A stretch of DNA of 34,786 bases, from positions 1 through 34,786 of the forward strand of contig VGJY01000023.1 in the NCBI GenBank assembly GCA_016867235.1. Reading direction: 5' to 3'. Origin of the DNA: Candidatus Tanganyikabacteria bacterium (GTDB taxonomy: Bacteria > Cyanobacteriota > Sericytochromatia > S15B-MN24 > VGJW01). The translations under genes were made by a program, and so were the position numbers. Shown one piece after another: positions 20,890 to 29,788 of this stretch. Within the stretch, counting starts at the first letter, position 1. Every line of letters starts with the position of its first letter. The notes under the pieces were generated by a model. It saw only the letters and a program-made list of their open reading frames with translations. It did no database searches and had not been told where the DNA came from.

Positions 20890-20946
20890 GAGAAAAAGTA
20901 TACCGCCCGGTCGCGATCAGACCGCGTCGTGGCGACCGGGCGGGTA
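20890..20946 (-). terminator. rho-independent terminator-like hairpin after isocitrate dehydrogenase
   Basis: Read on the minus strand after the icd stop (20960), a perfect 12-bp G+C-rich stem pairs 20932-20943 with 20903-20914 across a 17-base loop. TATAC and then TTTTT (20893-20897) follow. The T-run starts five bases after the stem and the loop is long, so strength is uncertain. Position and orientation suit termination of icd ahead of the histidine kinase gene. Confidence 0.6.
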
Positions 20947-20959
20947 CGAGACCAAGGCG

Positions 20960-23218
20960 CTAGGCCAGTTGCACCTCGCGGCTCGGGAGTTCGCGCGCGA
21001 TGCCGTCGATGATGGCGTTGAGCGTGGGGCTGGGCCGCATCGCGCGGGACGCCTTGTCCCTATTCGGGTGGTAGTAGCCGCCCAGGTCCATCGGCTTGGC
21101 CTGCGCCCCGAGCAACTCCTCGTTGATCTTGGCTTCGCTGTCTTCGAGTTGCCTGGCCACGCCGGCAAACTTCGCCTGCAAGTCGGCGTCCTCGGCCTGC
21201 TCGGTCAGGGCCTGCGCCCAGTACATGGCCAGGTAGAAGTGGCTGCCCCGGTTGTCGATCTGGCCGACCTTGCGGGCGGGCGACTTGTTGTTGTCGAGGA
21301 ACTTGCCGATGGCCTGATCGAGCGTGTCGGCCAGGATCTGCGCCTTGCGGATGTCGAAGGCTCCCGCCAGGTGCTGCAGGGAGGCGGCCAGCGCCGAGAA
21401 TTCGCCCAGCGAGTCCCAGCGCAGGTAGCCTTCCTTCACGAACTGCTGGACGTGCTTGGGGGCCGACCCGCCGGCGCCCGTCTCGAACAGGCCGCCGCCC
21501 GCCAGGAGGGGCACGATCGAGAGCATCTTGGCGCTGGTGCCCAGCTCCAGGATGGGGAACAGGTCGGTCAGGTAATCGCGGAGCACGTTGCCGGTGATGG
21601 AGATGGTGTCCTCGCCGTCGCGGATGCGGGCCAGGGAGAATTTCATCGCGTCCACCGGGGCCATGAAGTAGAAGGACAGGCCCGTTGTGTCGTGCTCCTG
21701 GAGGTACTTCTCGGCCCTCATCATCACGTTGGCGTCATGCGGGCGGTTCTTGTCGAGCCAGAACACGCCCGGAGCGCCGGTCGCCCGCACGCGGGCCACG
21801 GCGAGTTTCACCCAGTCGCGGATGGGGATGTCCCGCACCCGCGAGAGCCGCCAGATGTCGCCCGTCTCGACCGCGTGCTCCATGAGGACCTTGCCGTCGG
21901 CCGCCACCACGCGGAGGGTGCCGTCGGTGTCCAGGATGAAGGTCGTGGGGTGCGAGCCGTACTCCTCGGCCTTCTGAGCCATCAGGCCCACGTTTGGTAC
22001 GGATCCCATGGTCGCCGGGTTGAACGCGCCGTTCTTCTGGCAGTCCTCGATCATCTCCTGGTACGCCCGGGCGTAGCAGCGATCCGGAATCAGGGCCTTG
22101 GTGTCGTGGAGCTTGCCGTCGGGGCCCCACATCTTTCCCGAATCGCGGATCATCGGCGGCATCGAGGCGTCGATGATGATGTCGTTTGGCTGGTGGAGGT
22201 TCGTGATGCCCTTGTCGGAATCGACCATGGCGAGCGCCGGCCGCGAGTCGTACTGGGCCTTGATGTCAGCCGCTATCTCGGCGCGCTTGGCCTCGGGGAG
22301 GCTCTCCAGCTTCTTGTAGAGATCGCCCAGCCCCAGCGCGGGATCGACTCCCAGGTCCCGGAACGTCTCGGCGTGCTTATCGAAGACGTCCTTGAAGAAG
22401 ACCGATACGGCGTACCCGAACATCACCGGGTCGGAGACCTTCATCATGGTCGCCTTGAGGTGCAGCGACAGCAGGATGCCCTGCTCGCGCGCGTCGGCGA
22501 TCTGCTCGGCGTAGAACTGCTTGATAGCCTTGGCGCTCATGAACGAGGCGGAGAGGATCTCGCCCGGCAGGGCCGCGAGCTTGTCCTTCAAGACCTTCGT
22601 CGCGCCGTCCCGGGCGACCAGTTCGATCCGGAAGTCGCCGCCCGCGTCCATGGCCACGGAACGCTCGTTGCCGTAGAAGTCGCCACCGCTCATGTACGCC
22701 ACGTGGGTCTTCGAATCGGGCGCCCAGGCTCCGAGCCTGTGCGGGTTCTTGCGGGAGAAGTTCTTGACGGACACCGGCGCCCGGCGATCGGAGTTGCCTT
22801 CGCGCAGGATGGGGTTGACCGCGCTGCCCAGGACCTTCGCGTAGCGCGCCTGCAACTCCGTCTCGTCTGGAGTCTGCGGATCCTCGGGGTAGTCGGGCAG
22901 GTTGTAGCCCTGGCGCTGCAACTCCTCGAGGGCGGCCTTCAACTGCGGGACCGTGGCGCTGATGTTGGGGAGCTTGATGATGTTGGCCTCGGGGCTCTGG
23001 GTGAGCTTGCCCATTTCGGCCAGGTAGTCGGGGATGCGCTGCGCCTCGGTGAGGTACTCGGGGAAGCTGGCGATGATGCGGCCCGCGAGGGAGATGTCCC
23101 AGGTCTCGACGGCGACACCCGTGCCGGCCGTGAAAGCCTGCACGATGGGGAGCAGCGAATAGGTCGCGAGGGCCGGGGCTTCGTCGATTTCGGTCCAGAT
23201 GATCTTGTGTGTCGCCAT
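20960..23218 (-). CDS. icd: NADP-dependent isocitrate dehydrogenase, monomeric type
   Basis: A 752-aa TCA-cycle enzyme that oxidatively decarboxylates isocitrate to 2-oxoglutarate with NADP. It belongs to the monomeric (IDH-II) class of about 740 residues rather than the common 400-residue homodimeric class. Landmarks run through the whole length: [20 protein letters not shown] at the start, [15 protein letters not shown], then [72 protein letters not shown] and LGGYYHPN near the end. The start is ATG at 23218, the natural N-terminus of the family, with GGGAG about 14 bases upstream. It is apparently a single-gene unit with its own terminator. Very secure. Confidence 0.97.
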   Translation of the reverse strand: MATHKIIWTEIDEAPALATYSLLPIVQAFTAGTGVAVETWDISLAGRIIASFPEYLTEAQRIPDYLAEMGKLTQSPEANIIKLPNISATVPQLKAALEELQRQGYNLPDYPEDPQTPDETELQARYAKVLGSAVNPILREGNSDRRAPVSVKNFSRKNPHRLGAWAPDSKTHVAYMSGGDFYGNERSVAMDAGGDFRIELVARDGATKVLKDKLAALPGEILSASFMSAKAIKQFYAEQIADAREQGILLSLHLKATMMKVSDPVMFGYAVSVFFKDVFDKHAETFRDLGVDPALGLGDLYKKLESLPEAKRAEIAADIKAQYDSRPALAMVDSDKGITNLHQPNDIIIDASMPPMIRDSGKMWGPDGKLHDTKALIPDRCYARAYQEMIEDCQKNGAFNPATMGSVPNVGLMAQKAEEYGSHPTTFILDTDGTLRVVAADGKVLMEHAVETGDIWRLSRVRDIPIRDWVKLAVARVRATGAPGVFWLDKNRPHDANVMMRAEKYLQEHDTTGLSFYFMAPVDAMKFSLARIRDGEDTISITGNVLRDYLTDLFPILELGTSAKMLSIVPLLAGGGLFETGAGGSAPKHVQQFVKEGYLRWDSLGEFSALAASLQHLAGAFDIRKAQILADTLDQAIGKFLDNNKSPARKVGQIDNRGSHFYLAMYWAQALTEQAEDADLQAKFAGVARQLEDSEAKINEELLGAQAKPMDLGGYYHPNRDKASRAMRPSPTLNAIIDGIARELPSREVQLA

Positions 23219-23257
23219 TTTTCTTGATTTTCTCCCTGGAAAGCCGTGAAACATCAC

Positions 23258-23263
23258 AGTATA
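23258..23263 (-). promoter_or_regulatory. candidate -10 element for isocitrate dehydrogenase
   Basis: TATACT on the minus strand, one mismatch from TATAAT and preceded by TTG, lies about 40 bases upstream of the icd ATG in an otherwise G+C-rich gap. No convincing -35 is present, so this is a location-based suggestion. Confidence 0.3.
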
Positions 23264-23360
23264 CAAGCGCCCGCGGGCAGGCGCCATACGGGAAATAGCC
23301 GGAGCAGCGGCAGGCTGCGGCGCTCGCCCGCGTGGTATGGTGGGGGGGCTGGAGTTTGCC

Positions 23361-24353
23361 GTGTCCGATCCCTTGGTTTCAGTCGTCGTGCCGTCTTACC
23401 AGCACGCCGAATTCGTCGCCGTGGCGATCGAGAGCGTCCTGGTGCAGACCGTGGCCGATCTCGAAGTCGTCGTGGTCGACGACGGGTCCACCGATGGCAC
23501 GCCGGATATCGTCGCGGCACTGGACGATCCCCGGATCCGCCTGGTGCGCCTCCCCGAGAACCGGCGCGAGCACGCCCGCAACCTCGGGCTGCGCCTGGCT
23601 CGCGGGCGCTTCGTGGCGTTCCAGAACTCCGACGACGAGTGGCTTCCCGGAAAGCTGGCCGCACAGCTTGACGTGCTGGAGCGGCGAGCCGACGTCGGCG
23701 CGGTGTTCACCGCGGTCGAACTCATCGACGAGGATGGGTTGCCGGTCTCGGGCACGTGGGCCGACGGGCAGTTCTGCGACGGAGCGCGCGAGCGCACGTC
23801 GGCCGAGTGGCTCCGGCAGTTCTTCTGGCGCAACTGCCTGTGCATCACGTCCGCCCTGGTCCGCCACGATCTGTTGCGGGAGGTGGGGCGGTTCCGTCCT
23901 TCCCTCGTGCAACTGGCCGACGTCGACCTCTGGATCCGCCTGGCGGCCCGCGCCAACTTGCACGTCGTGCCCGAACCGCTCACCCGGATGCGCATCGGCG
24001 CCCGCAACCTCAGCGCGCCGCACCCGGGCCACCAGGCGCGCATCGCCATGGAGTGGGCCGACGTGTTGGAGAATTACGCCCGCCCGCCCCTGCTGGGCCG
24101 ACTGGCCGAGATCTTCCCGGATGCCTTTCCCGATGGGCCGGACGCGGAGCCGGTGGTGGACCTCGCGGCCTTCGCCTGCCACGCCGCGGCGGGCCGAGAT
24201 CTCTCCCGCCGCCTCCTCGCCGATCGCGTTCTCGGGCGCTTGATCGACGACGACGAAAGCCGGGAGAAGCTCGCCTCGCGGTTCGGCAACCGCATCTTCA
24301 AGCACTTCCTGGATCTGCGGACGCAATGGACGATCTCCGCCGGACAGCCTTGA
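23361..24353 (+). CDS. family 2 glycosyltransferase
   Basis: A 330-aa GT-A fold glycosyltransferase that transfers a sugar from a nucleotide donor. The N-terminal [27 protein letters not shown] and [11 protein letters not shown] are standard GT2 landmarks. NSDDEW holds the metal-binding acidic motif, and ADVDLWIR corresponds to the acceptor-side ED motif. There are no membrane segments, so the product is cytoplasmic or peripheral. The start is GTG at 23361, 6 bases after GGAG (MSDPLVSVV). An upstream in-frame ATG at 23337 would add eight residues through a run of seven G. Its last 28 bases overlap the NDP-hexose 2,3-dehydratase gene, suggesting that both act on the same deoxysugar-containing product. 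Confidence 0.92.
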   Translation: MSDPLVSVVVPSYQHAEFVAVAIESVLVQTVADLEVVVVDDGSTDGTPDIVAALDDPRIRLVRLPENRREHARNLGLRLARGRFVAFQNSDDEWLPGKLAAQLDVLERRADVGAVFTAVELIDEDGLPVSGTWADGQFCDGARERTSAEWLRQFFWRNCLCITSALVRHDLLREVGRFRPSLVQLADVDLWIRLAARANLHVVPEPLTRMRIGARNLSAPHPGHQARIAMEWADVLENYARPPLLGRLAEIFPDAFPDGPDAEPVVDLAAFACHAAAGRDLSRRLLADRVLGRLIDDDESREKLASRFGNRIFKHFLDLRTQWTISAGQP

Positions 24354-25663
24354 CGGCGCCCTCTCCGGCAGCCGAGCGCATCGCGGCCTGGTTCCAAGAA
24401 CTCCTGCGCGCCGAAGATTTCGCCCTGGATCACGTGCCACTCGCGGACTCGCGGGAGTGGGCGCCGCGCGCCGGCGCCATCCGGCACCGCACCGGCCGCT
24501 TCTTCTCGGTGGTGGGCGTGCGCGCGCGCTTTCCCGACGGGGCGGCCTGCGAGCAGCCGTTGCTCGAGCAGCGAGAGGTCGGCACGCTCCTCTTCCTGGT
24601 CCGCGAGGGCGGCGACCTGCTGGTCCAGGCGAAAGTGGAACCCGGCAACGTGGGCGTCATCCAGCTCGCGCCGACCTTCCAGGCCACGGGCAGCAACGCC
24701 GCCCGGGCGCACGGCGGCGCGCCGCCGCCCCTGCACGAGTGGTGCCTGGGCGTGGCGCATGGGACGTCGGTCGCCAGCACGCTCCAGTCCGAGCAGGGCA
24801 CCCGCTTCCTGGGCAAGCGCAACCGCAACGCCGCGATCCTGGTGGCCGGCGACGTCCCGCACGGGGCGCATCACCGGTGGTTGCCGGCGCGGGAGCTGTG
24901 CTCCCTCCTGGCCGCGGATCACATGGTCAACACGGACGCGCGTTCGGCCCTGCTGTGCATGCCGTGGGACCTTCTCGCGGGGGGCCGCCCGTTCGGCGGC
25001 GACGGCTTCGCGGGCGATCTTCGGGCCTCGCTCGATCTGCCGGATGCTCGGGCCTGGCGCCCCCTGGATGAAGTGGTCGCCGGTCTGGCGGAGCTCGCTC
25101 CCTGGCGCGAGGCGCCGGGGGTTGTGCCGCTCGAGCGGCTGGCGGGCTGGCGCATGGCCGAAGAAGGGCCCGAACCGGCAGGCGGCGGGAGTTTCCGCCT
25201 GCGGCACGTCCGCGTGGCTGCGCGGAGCCGTGAGGTACCGGAATGGGACCAGCCGATCGTCGAGAGCGCTGGCCCGGGCGAGGTGATCCTGCCCGTTGGG
25301 CGTTTCGTTGGTGTTCCCCACTTCCTGTTCCGGCCGGCGGTCGAACCGGGCTTCGGAAGCCGCGTCGAGTTCACGCCCGCCCTGACGGCGCCGCCGGGAG
25401 TGCGGCCGGCGCCGGCCGATTCCTTCGCGGCCGACCTGCGCGCCTTTGGCAGGGAAATCGCGTCTTGCCTGCAATCCGAGGAGGGCGGCCGCTTCCTGCG
25501 GGACGAAAACCGCTACGCCCTGCTGGATGTGGGCGAAGCCACCGACCCGCCCGAGGGCTGGTGCTGGCTCTCGCTGGCGCAGGTACGCGCGCTGCTCGAT
25601 CGCGGGGAGAGCCTCACCAACGAGGCGCGCAGCGCCCTGTCGCTGCTGCTGGGTTGGCTGTAG
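24326..25663 (+). CDS. NDP-hexose 2,3-dehydratase family protein
   Basis: A 445-aa protein of the EvaA/TylCVI-type dehydratases, which remove the C2 hydroxyl of NDP-4-keto-6-deoxyglucose in the first step of 2,6-dideoxysugar formation. The protein is a pseudo-repeat, as in the family. The first half shows IRHRTGRFFSVVGV, QAKVEPGNVGVIQLAPTFQAT and QSEQGTRFLGKRNRN. The second shows WDQPIVES, HFLFRPAVEPGFGSRVEFTP and QSEEGGRFLRDENRY. The start is ATG at 24326, overlapping the glycosyltransferase by 28 bases. A TTG at 24350, overlapping the upstream TGA, is the alternative. None of the usual pathway partners (3-ketoreductase, 4,6-dehydratase, thymidylyltransferase) are adjacent. Its stop codon lies in a hairpin shared with the convergent gene. 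Confidence 0.88.
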   Translation: MDDLRRTALTAPSPAAERIAAWFQELLRAEDFALDHVPLADSREWAPRAGAIRHRTGRFFSVVGVRARFPDGAACEQPLLEQREVGTLLFLVREGGDLLVQAKVEPGNVGVIQLAPTFQATGSNAARAHGGAPPPLHEWCLGVAHGTSVASTLQSEQGTRFLGKRNRNAAILVAGDVPHGAHHRWLPARELCSLLAADHMVNTDARSALLCMPWDLLAGGRPFGGDGFAGDLRASLDLPDARAWRPLDEVVAGLAELAPWREAPGVVPLERLAGWRMAEEGPEPAGGGSFRLRHVRVAARSREVPEWDQPIVESAGPGEVILPVGRFVGVPHFLFRPAVEPGFGSRVEFTPALTAPPGVRPAPADSFAADLRAFGREIASCLQSEEGGRFLRDENRYALLDVGEATDPPEGWCWLSLAQVRALLDRGESLTNEARSALSLLLGWL

Positions 25664-25674
25664 CCGCGCTACAG
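25658..25674. repeat. palindrome containing both convergent stop codons
   Basis: CTGTAGC-CGC-GCTACAG is a perfect 7-bp stem with a 3-base loop. It includes the TAG of the dehydratase (25661-25663) and the TAG of the opposite gene (25669-25671). It could form a small bidirectional hairpin at both 3' ends. No T-run follows on either strand. Confidence 0.5.
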
Positions 25675-27027
25675 GGAAAGCAGCAGGCCGGCCCGCCCGA
25701 TCCAGGCCGCGTCGAGATCGACCTCGCCGGCAAGCCAGCCGTCGGTCTTCCCCAGGCCCTCCAGGCGCAGGGTCGCGCGATCCGAGAGCGGCAGGCCCAG
25801 ACCGAGACGCAACGCTCCGCCGGGACCTTCCGACGTGTCGAGGAAGGATCCGGTCCGGGGCTGGAGCCACGCCACCGCGCCCACATCGACCGCGAGGCGC
25901 AGGTCGCCCAGGCGAACTGGCTGGCGCACCAGGGCGGCCTCGAGGCCGGGGAAGGCGCGCGCGCCGTTGAAGAAGTGGTGGTAGCCCAGGGTCAAGCCGT
26001 GCTCCGGGCTCCGGCTCAGCAGTTCGACCTGCACCACCTGCCCGAAGCTGGTCAGCATGTGCTGGAGGCCGAAGGTCCACTCCCCGTGGCCGGGGATCGC
26101 GAGGGGCGGCAGGCCGAAGAGGTCCGGCGCGGCGAAGTTCAGCAGCGACAGCGTGCGGGCCTGCCCGAGGAAGGCGCGGCCCTCGGCGGACAGGTCGGTG
26201 CTCTTGCGATAGCGGCGGATGCCGACACCGGACGGGTGCGCGCCCCGGCCGTCGTACGCCTCGTTGAAGCGTTCGAGGTCGTACATCCAGGCCAGGCAGT
26301 CGGCCCCGGCGAAATCGCGCCTGGCCATGTCGGCCCCCTCCTGCGCCATCTTCTGGTCCACCATCGCGTCGAAGCCGTCCGACGCGCAGCCTTGCAGGTA
26401 GAAGAAGACGTTGCCCAGGGTCAGGCCGACGGCCGGGATGTCGCGGTACAGGGGCCGGCGATCGAAGAAGGCTTCGTCGCGGATCTCCCTTGCAAGGAGC
26501 ACGTTCGCTTCCATGCCGGCCGCCGAGAGGCGCACGAAATCGCGCGGCCGGGAGCGCTTGAGCGTGGCGAGGGCGTCGTCGGTGACGTGATCGACGGCGA
26601 TGGCGTCGCTGAAAGGCGGGTAGGAGTAGAAGCCGTTGCGGCTGCCGATGCCGTGCCGCGCCATGACCGCCCGGTGCCATTCCTCGTGGGACCACCCGGC
26701 GCCGAGCGGGATCTGCCCGAGCAAGACGGTCGCACCGGCCAGGGCCGGGATCTCCAGGCCGTAGCGCAGCCCCTCGTCCCACCCGGCGGCGAGGTGGTCG
26801 AAACCCAGGTCCACGGCCCAGTCGACGCCCTCGACGAGCGACCGGGTCAGATCGAGGGCCTGCCGCATGGTGGGGACCTGGTAGGCCTGGGCCAGGTTCG
26901 CCGGCGCGTCGACCAGGGTGAGGCGGGGCCGGTACGGCCCGCTGGGCGCGAGCGGTCGCGGTTCGGCCGCGATTGCGGGCGGGGCGAGCAGCGCCAGGGC
27001 GGCGACGACCGGCAGCAGTTCCCTCAT
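25669..27027 (-). CDS. secreted protein with HExxH motif and beta-rich C-terminus
   Basis: A 452-aa protein I cannot assign to a named family. It starts at ATG 27027, 6 bases after GGAGG, with a clear signal peptide (MRELLPVVAALALLAPPAIA, cleavage before AEP), so it is exported. Residues 90-110 are hydrophobic, followed directly by WSHEEWHRAVM. His114-Glu115-xx-His118 fits the zinc-metalloprotease HExxH pattern, and downstream Glu/Asp/His candidates exist but no third ligand is obvious. The last third alternates polar and hydrophobic residues like beta strands, suggesting an outer-membrane or barrel-like region, though it ends in LLLSL rather than a terminal Phe. It diverges from pepC by 101 bp. 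Confidence 0.7.
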   Translation of the reverse strand: MRELLPVVAALALLAPPAIAAEPRPLAPSGPYRPRLTLVDAPANLAQAYQVPTMRQALDLTRSLVEGVDWAVDLGFDHLAAGWDEGLRYGLEIPALAGATVLLGQIPLGAGWSHEEWHRAVMARHGIGSRNGFYSYPPFSDAIAVDHVTDDALATLKRSRPRDFVRLSAAGMEANVLLAREIRDEAFFDRRPLYRDIPAVGLTLGNVFFYLQGCASDGFDAMVDQKMAQEGADMARRDFAGADCLAWMYDLERFNEAYDGRGAHPSGVGIRRYRKSTDLSAEGRAFLGQARTLSLLNFAAPDLFGLPPLAIPGHGEWTFGLQHMLTSFGQVVQVELLSRSPEHGLTLGYHHFFNGARAFPGLEAALVRQPVRLGDLRLAVDVGAVAWLQPRTGSFLDTSEGPGGALRLGLGLPLSDRATLRLEGLGKTDGWLAGEVDLDAAWIGRAGLLLSL

Positions 27028-27074
27028 GACGATCCTCCGAACCAAGCATTCCCGCGGCGAACGCCCGATCCGCC

Positions 27075-27104
27075 ATGACGGGCAGGACCGAGGCACGGTA
27101 GGAT
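27075..27104 (+). promoter_or_regulatory. candidate promoter of pepC
   Basis: ATGACG (27075-27080, four of six matches to TTGACA) and TAGGAT (27099-27104) are separated by 18 bp. They are placed so that transcription would begin just before the pepC Shine-Dalgarno (GAGGAGGG, 27115-27122). Plausible but weak. Confidence 0.3.
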
Positions 27105-27128
27105 GGATGGCCTGTGAGGAGGGCGCAA

Positions 27129-28499
27129 ATGCCTAGCGGTACCGCAACCAAGACCCCCCGCGCCGCCGTTTCCAGCAACGGCGCGATCGATCACGACATG
27201 CTCGCGCACTGGCGGGCCGAGTTCGCGGCCAACCCGGCCTACCGGCTGGCGATGAACGCCTGCTCCCAGGGCAACGTCGACGAAATCGCGCTCAATCGCC
27301 GCGCCATTTCGGGCCTGGACTGGCATTTCTCCAACGAGGTCGAGACCGGCGCGATCTCGAATCAGAAGCGCGCCGGCCTCTGCTGGATGTTCGCCGCGCT
27401 CAACTGGCTCCGCATCGGCGTCATCGAGAAGCTCAAGGTCGAGACGTTCGAATTCTCGCAGAACTACTTGACCTTCTGGGATCGGCTCGAGAAGGCCAAT
27501 CGCTTCCTGTCGGCCATGGTGGCGCTCCGCGACCGACCCACCGACGATCGCACGATCGATTTCCTCGTGCGCGAACCCACGCCGGACGGCGGCGAATGGC
27601 ACATGGTCGCCAACTTGATCCGCAAGTACGGCCTGGTTCCCAAGTCCGCGATGAACGATACCGCCAATCTGACCGACTCGGGGTTCCTCAACAAGGTAGT
27701 AGGCTACAAGCTGCGCCAGACGGCCGCCGAGATCTTCGCCGCGCAGCGGAAGGGGGCCGGCCAGGCCGCGATCGACGAGATCAAGCGCCGGGCGCTCGCC
27801 GAGATCTACAGGCTGCTCTGCATCCTGCTGGGCGAACCGCCCGAGCGCTTCGATTTCACGTACCGCGACAAGAAGAAGAAGTTCCATGCCCACCGCAATC
27901 TGACGCCGCGGACGTTCTTCCGGGAAATCGTCGGGCTCGACCTGGATGACTACGTATGGGTGATGAGCTCCCCGCTCGAGAGCACGCCCTACCACCAGAC
28001 GTTCTGGATAGAGCAGTTCAACAACGTGGTCGAAGGCGATCCCGGGCGCTTCCTAAACCTGCCGATGCCCGATCTCAAGGACCTGGCTGTCCGGGTGCTC
28101 AAGGACAAGCAGGCCATCCTCTTCGGCTGCGACGTGCTCCAGGAAGCTTCCAGCCGCAAGCTGGGCGTCCTGGCGCCCGGCGTCCTGGAGTACGACCTGC
28201 TGTTCGACATGCCATTCTCGATGAGCCGCCAGGAGCGCATGCAGTTCCTCCAGGCGCGCCTGACGCACAACATGGTGATCCTGGGCGTCGACCTGGTCGA
28301 CGATCGGCCGGTGAAGTGGAAGATCGAGAATAGCTGGGGTGATGAGGTCGGCAACAAGGGCATCTTCCTGATGACCGACGCCTGGTTCGACGAGCATGTC
28401 TACGCCCTGATCGTCCACAAGCGGCACCTGGATTCCGACCAGAAGGCCCGGCTCAAGAAGAAGCCCACGGTCCTGCCGCCCTGGCACCCGCTGGCCTGA
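27129..28499 (+). CDS. pepC: C1B family cysteine aminopeptidase (PepC / bleomycin hydrolase)
   Basis: A 456-aa papain-fold aminopeptidase of the PepC/bleomycin hydrolase family, normally a cytoplasmic hexameric peptidase that trims peptides from the N-terminus. The triad is intact: NQKRAGLCWMFA with oxyanion Gln79 and nucleophile Cys85, LTHNMVILGVD with His380, and KIENSWGDE with Asn401. The family's IENSWG.E.G..G and WFDEHVY segments near the C-terminus are clear. The residues before the Cys read RAGL where relatives usually have SSGR, and the C-terminal tail is extended with a basic PWHPLA end. The start is ATG at 27129, 6 bases after GAGGAGGG. No signal peptide; the first 20 residues look disordered. 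It ends 11 bases from a convergent gene. Confidence 0.95.
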   Translation: MPSGTATKTPRAAVSSNGAIDHDMLAHWRAEFAANPAYRLAMNACSQGNVDEIALNRRAISGLDWHFSNEVETGAISNQKRAGLCWMFAALNWLRIGVIEKLKVETFEFSQNYLTFWDRLEKANRFLSAMVALRDRPTDDRTIDFLVREPTPDGGEWHMVANLIRKYGLVPKSAMNDTANLTDSGFLNKVVGYKLRQTAAEIFAAQRKGAGQAAIDEIKRRALAEIYRLLCILLGEPPERFDFTYRDKKKKFHAHRNLTPRTFFREIVGLDLDDYVWVMSSPLESTPYHQTFWIEQFNNVVEGDPGRFLNLPMPDLKDLAVRVLKDKQAILFGCDVLQEASSRKLGVLAPGVLEYDLLFDMPFSMSRQERMQFLQARLTHNMVILGVDLVDDRPVKWKIENSWGDEVGNKGIFLMTDAWFDEHVYALIVHKRHLDSDQKARLKKKPTVLPPWHPLA

Positions 28500-28510
28500 A
28501 CGTGCGCCGG

Positions 28511-29788
28511 CTATCTCTCGAAGGTCGTCGCCTGGCCCGATAGGGTCATGGCCGCCGGATCCGCGGGGCAAGCGGCGCTGTTCGTGACGTTCTCGACCTG
28601 GAGGTGCAAGGCGTCGACCAGTCGGACGAGCAGGATGCCGGTCGGCCGGGTCAACGGCAGGCCGCCGGTCGTGCGGCCGGTGGCGAAAGCGTCGTAGCAG
28701 TAGGGGCCGTCGGCCTTGACGTCGCGCCAGTCGCGGTTGGCCCGCCCGGTCGTGGCGAGGGGCGCCTTGATGCCCACGATGCCCGTGAGGCCGCCTTTCA
28801 GGGCCGAGGCGCCGATCGACAGCAGGGCCTCGCCATCGTAGGCGACGTAGTCGTGTACCAGGGCGAGTGCCGTCGGCTCGAAAGGAGTTCCCTGCGTGGA
28901 AGGGAAGCGTCCCTCGGAGAACCAGTTGCCCTGGGCGGTTCCCTCGAGGTCCTGGACGTACTCGCCGTGGAGGGGCAGGGCCGTGCGTTTCACGCGTCGG
29001 TCCATCACGCTCCCGAGCGACGCGGCGATCGCCGCGCGGGCGTCAGGCGCGAGGTACGGGACGGGCGACACGTACGGGCGGTAGCCCGAGTAATGGCCGG
29101 GAACCGCATGCTTGTTGGCGACGACGCGCTTGTCGTAGGCGCCGAAGTCAACGCCGGCGCCGTCGCCCGATCGGCCGAGTACCTCGCCGGCCTTGACCGG
29201 GACAAGGACCTTCTTGTCGCAGCTCGTCTTGTCGCCGCCCTGCAAGGGCGTGTAGCGGCAGTCCGGATCGGACCGCTCGTCGACCAGGACCCTGGCCAGT
29301 TCGGCCGCGAGCGGCTCGGAGAGCTGCTTCAAATGGTTGAAGTACGTGACGAATTCGGCGCATGGCTGGAAGTAGACCTGGTAGTTGATCCCGCCGCCGA
29401 TCGCCACCTTGTTGATCAGCGCGACCCACCCGTCGGCCGGCGCCCTGACCGGCCGCACGTCCGCCACGGTCTGGCCGGGTTCCGCGATCGCGAAGCTGGA
29501 GTGGTAAGCCGGCAGCACCCAGATCGGGTGCGAGATGAAGCCCAGGGGGCGGAACGCGACGTAGTCTCCCGGGGCCATCGGGACCACCGAGAGCAGCGGT
29601 GTCGCGACGTCTCCCGGGCACGCCGGCAGGGTCGGGTTGAAACCGGGCTGCACCCAGTCGATCCGCGCTCCGGCCGGCAACTGGGCGCTGCCGGCTGCCG
29701 GTGCACCGGCCGTTTGGGGCGCCAGAGCACAAGCCGCGCTGGCGATCGCCAGGACGACGGCCGGATAGCCCCTCGGGGTCAGAACCAT
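28511..29788 (-). CDS. secreted protein with degenerate M23/LytM-like domain
   Basis: A 425-aa exported protein. The N-terminus is a signal sequence ending in SAAC with Cys20, a weak lipobox, so it may be a lipoprotein. Residues about 90-220 resemble the M23 peptidase/lipoyl-like beta fold: PADGWVALI, YFNHLKQLS, VPVKAGEVLGRSG and VDFGAYD. The zinc ligands are mostly missing: HxxxD reads HSSFA (His96) and the HxH position reads FNH (His152). An enzymatically dead, binding role is therefore more likely than hydrolysis. The C-terminal 150 residues are unrecognised and contain paired cysteines. The start is ATG at 29788, overlapping the upstream barrel-like gene by 10 bases, so they are co-translated. 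The fold assignment is inference. Confidence 0.72.
   Translation of the reverse strand: MVLTPRGYPAVVLAIASAACALAPQTAGAPAAGSAQLPAGARIDWVQPGFNPTLPACPGDVATPLLSVVPMAPGDYVAFRPLGFISHPIWVLPAYHSSFAIAEPGQTVADVRPVRAPADGWVALINKVAIGGGINYQVYFQPCAEFVTYFNHLKQLSEPLAAELARVLVDERSDPDCRYTPLQGGDKTSCDKKVLVPVKAGEVLGRSGDGAGVDFGAYDKRVVANKHAVPGHYSGYRPYVSPVPYLAPDARAAIAASLGSVMDRRVKRTALPLHGEYVQDLEGTAQGNWFSEGRFPSTQGTPFEPTALALVHDYVAYDGEALLSIGASALKGGLTGIVGIKAPLATTGRANRDWRDVKADGPYCYDAFATGRTTGGLPLTRPTGILLVRLVDALHLQVENVTNSAACPADPAAMTLSGQATTFER

Noticed and set aside
20453-23227. 924-codon plus-strand frame opposite the isocitrate dehydrogenase
   Set aside because: Antisense shadow. The composition is His/Val/Gly/Arg-rich without domains, and the minus strand encodes an end-to-end monomeric IDH.
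23337-23360. Phase-variable start of the glycosyltransferase through a seven-G tract
   Set aside because: The downstream GTG at 23361 has the better ribosome-binding site and natural N-terminus. If it is used, the G tract lies outside the coding region.
24074-27178. 1034-codon minus-strand frame
   Set aside because: It crosses the glycosyltransferase, the dehydratase and the HExxH gene in wrong frames. No motif or signal supports it.
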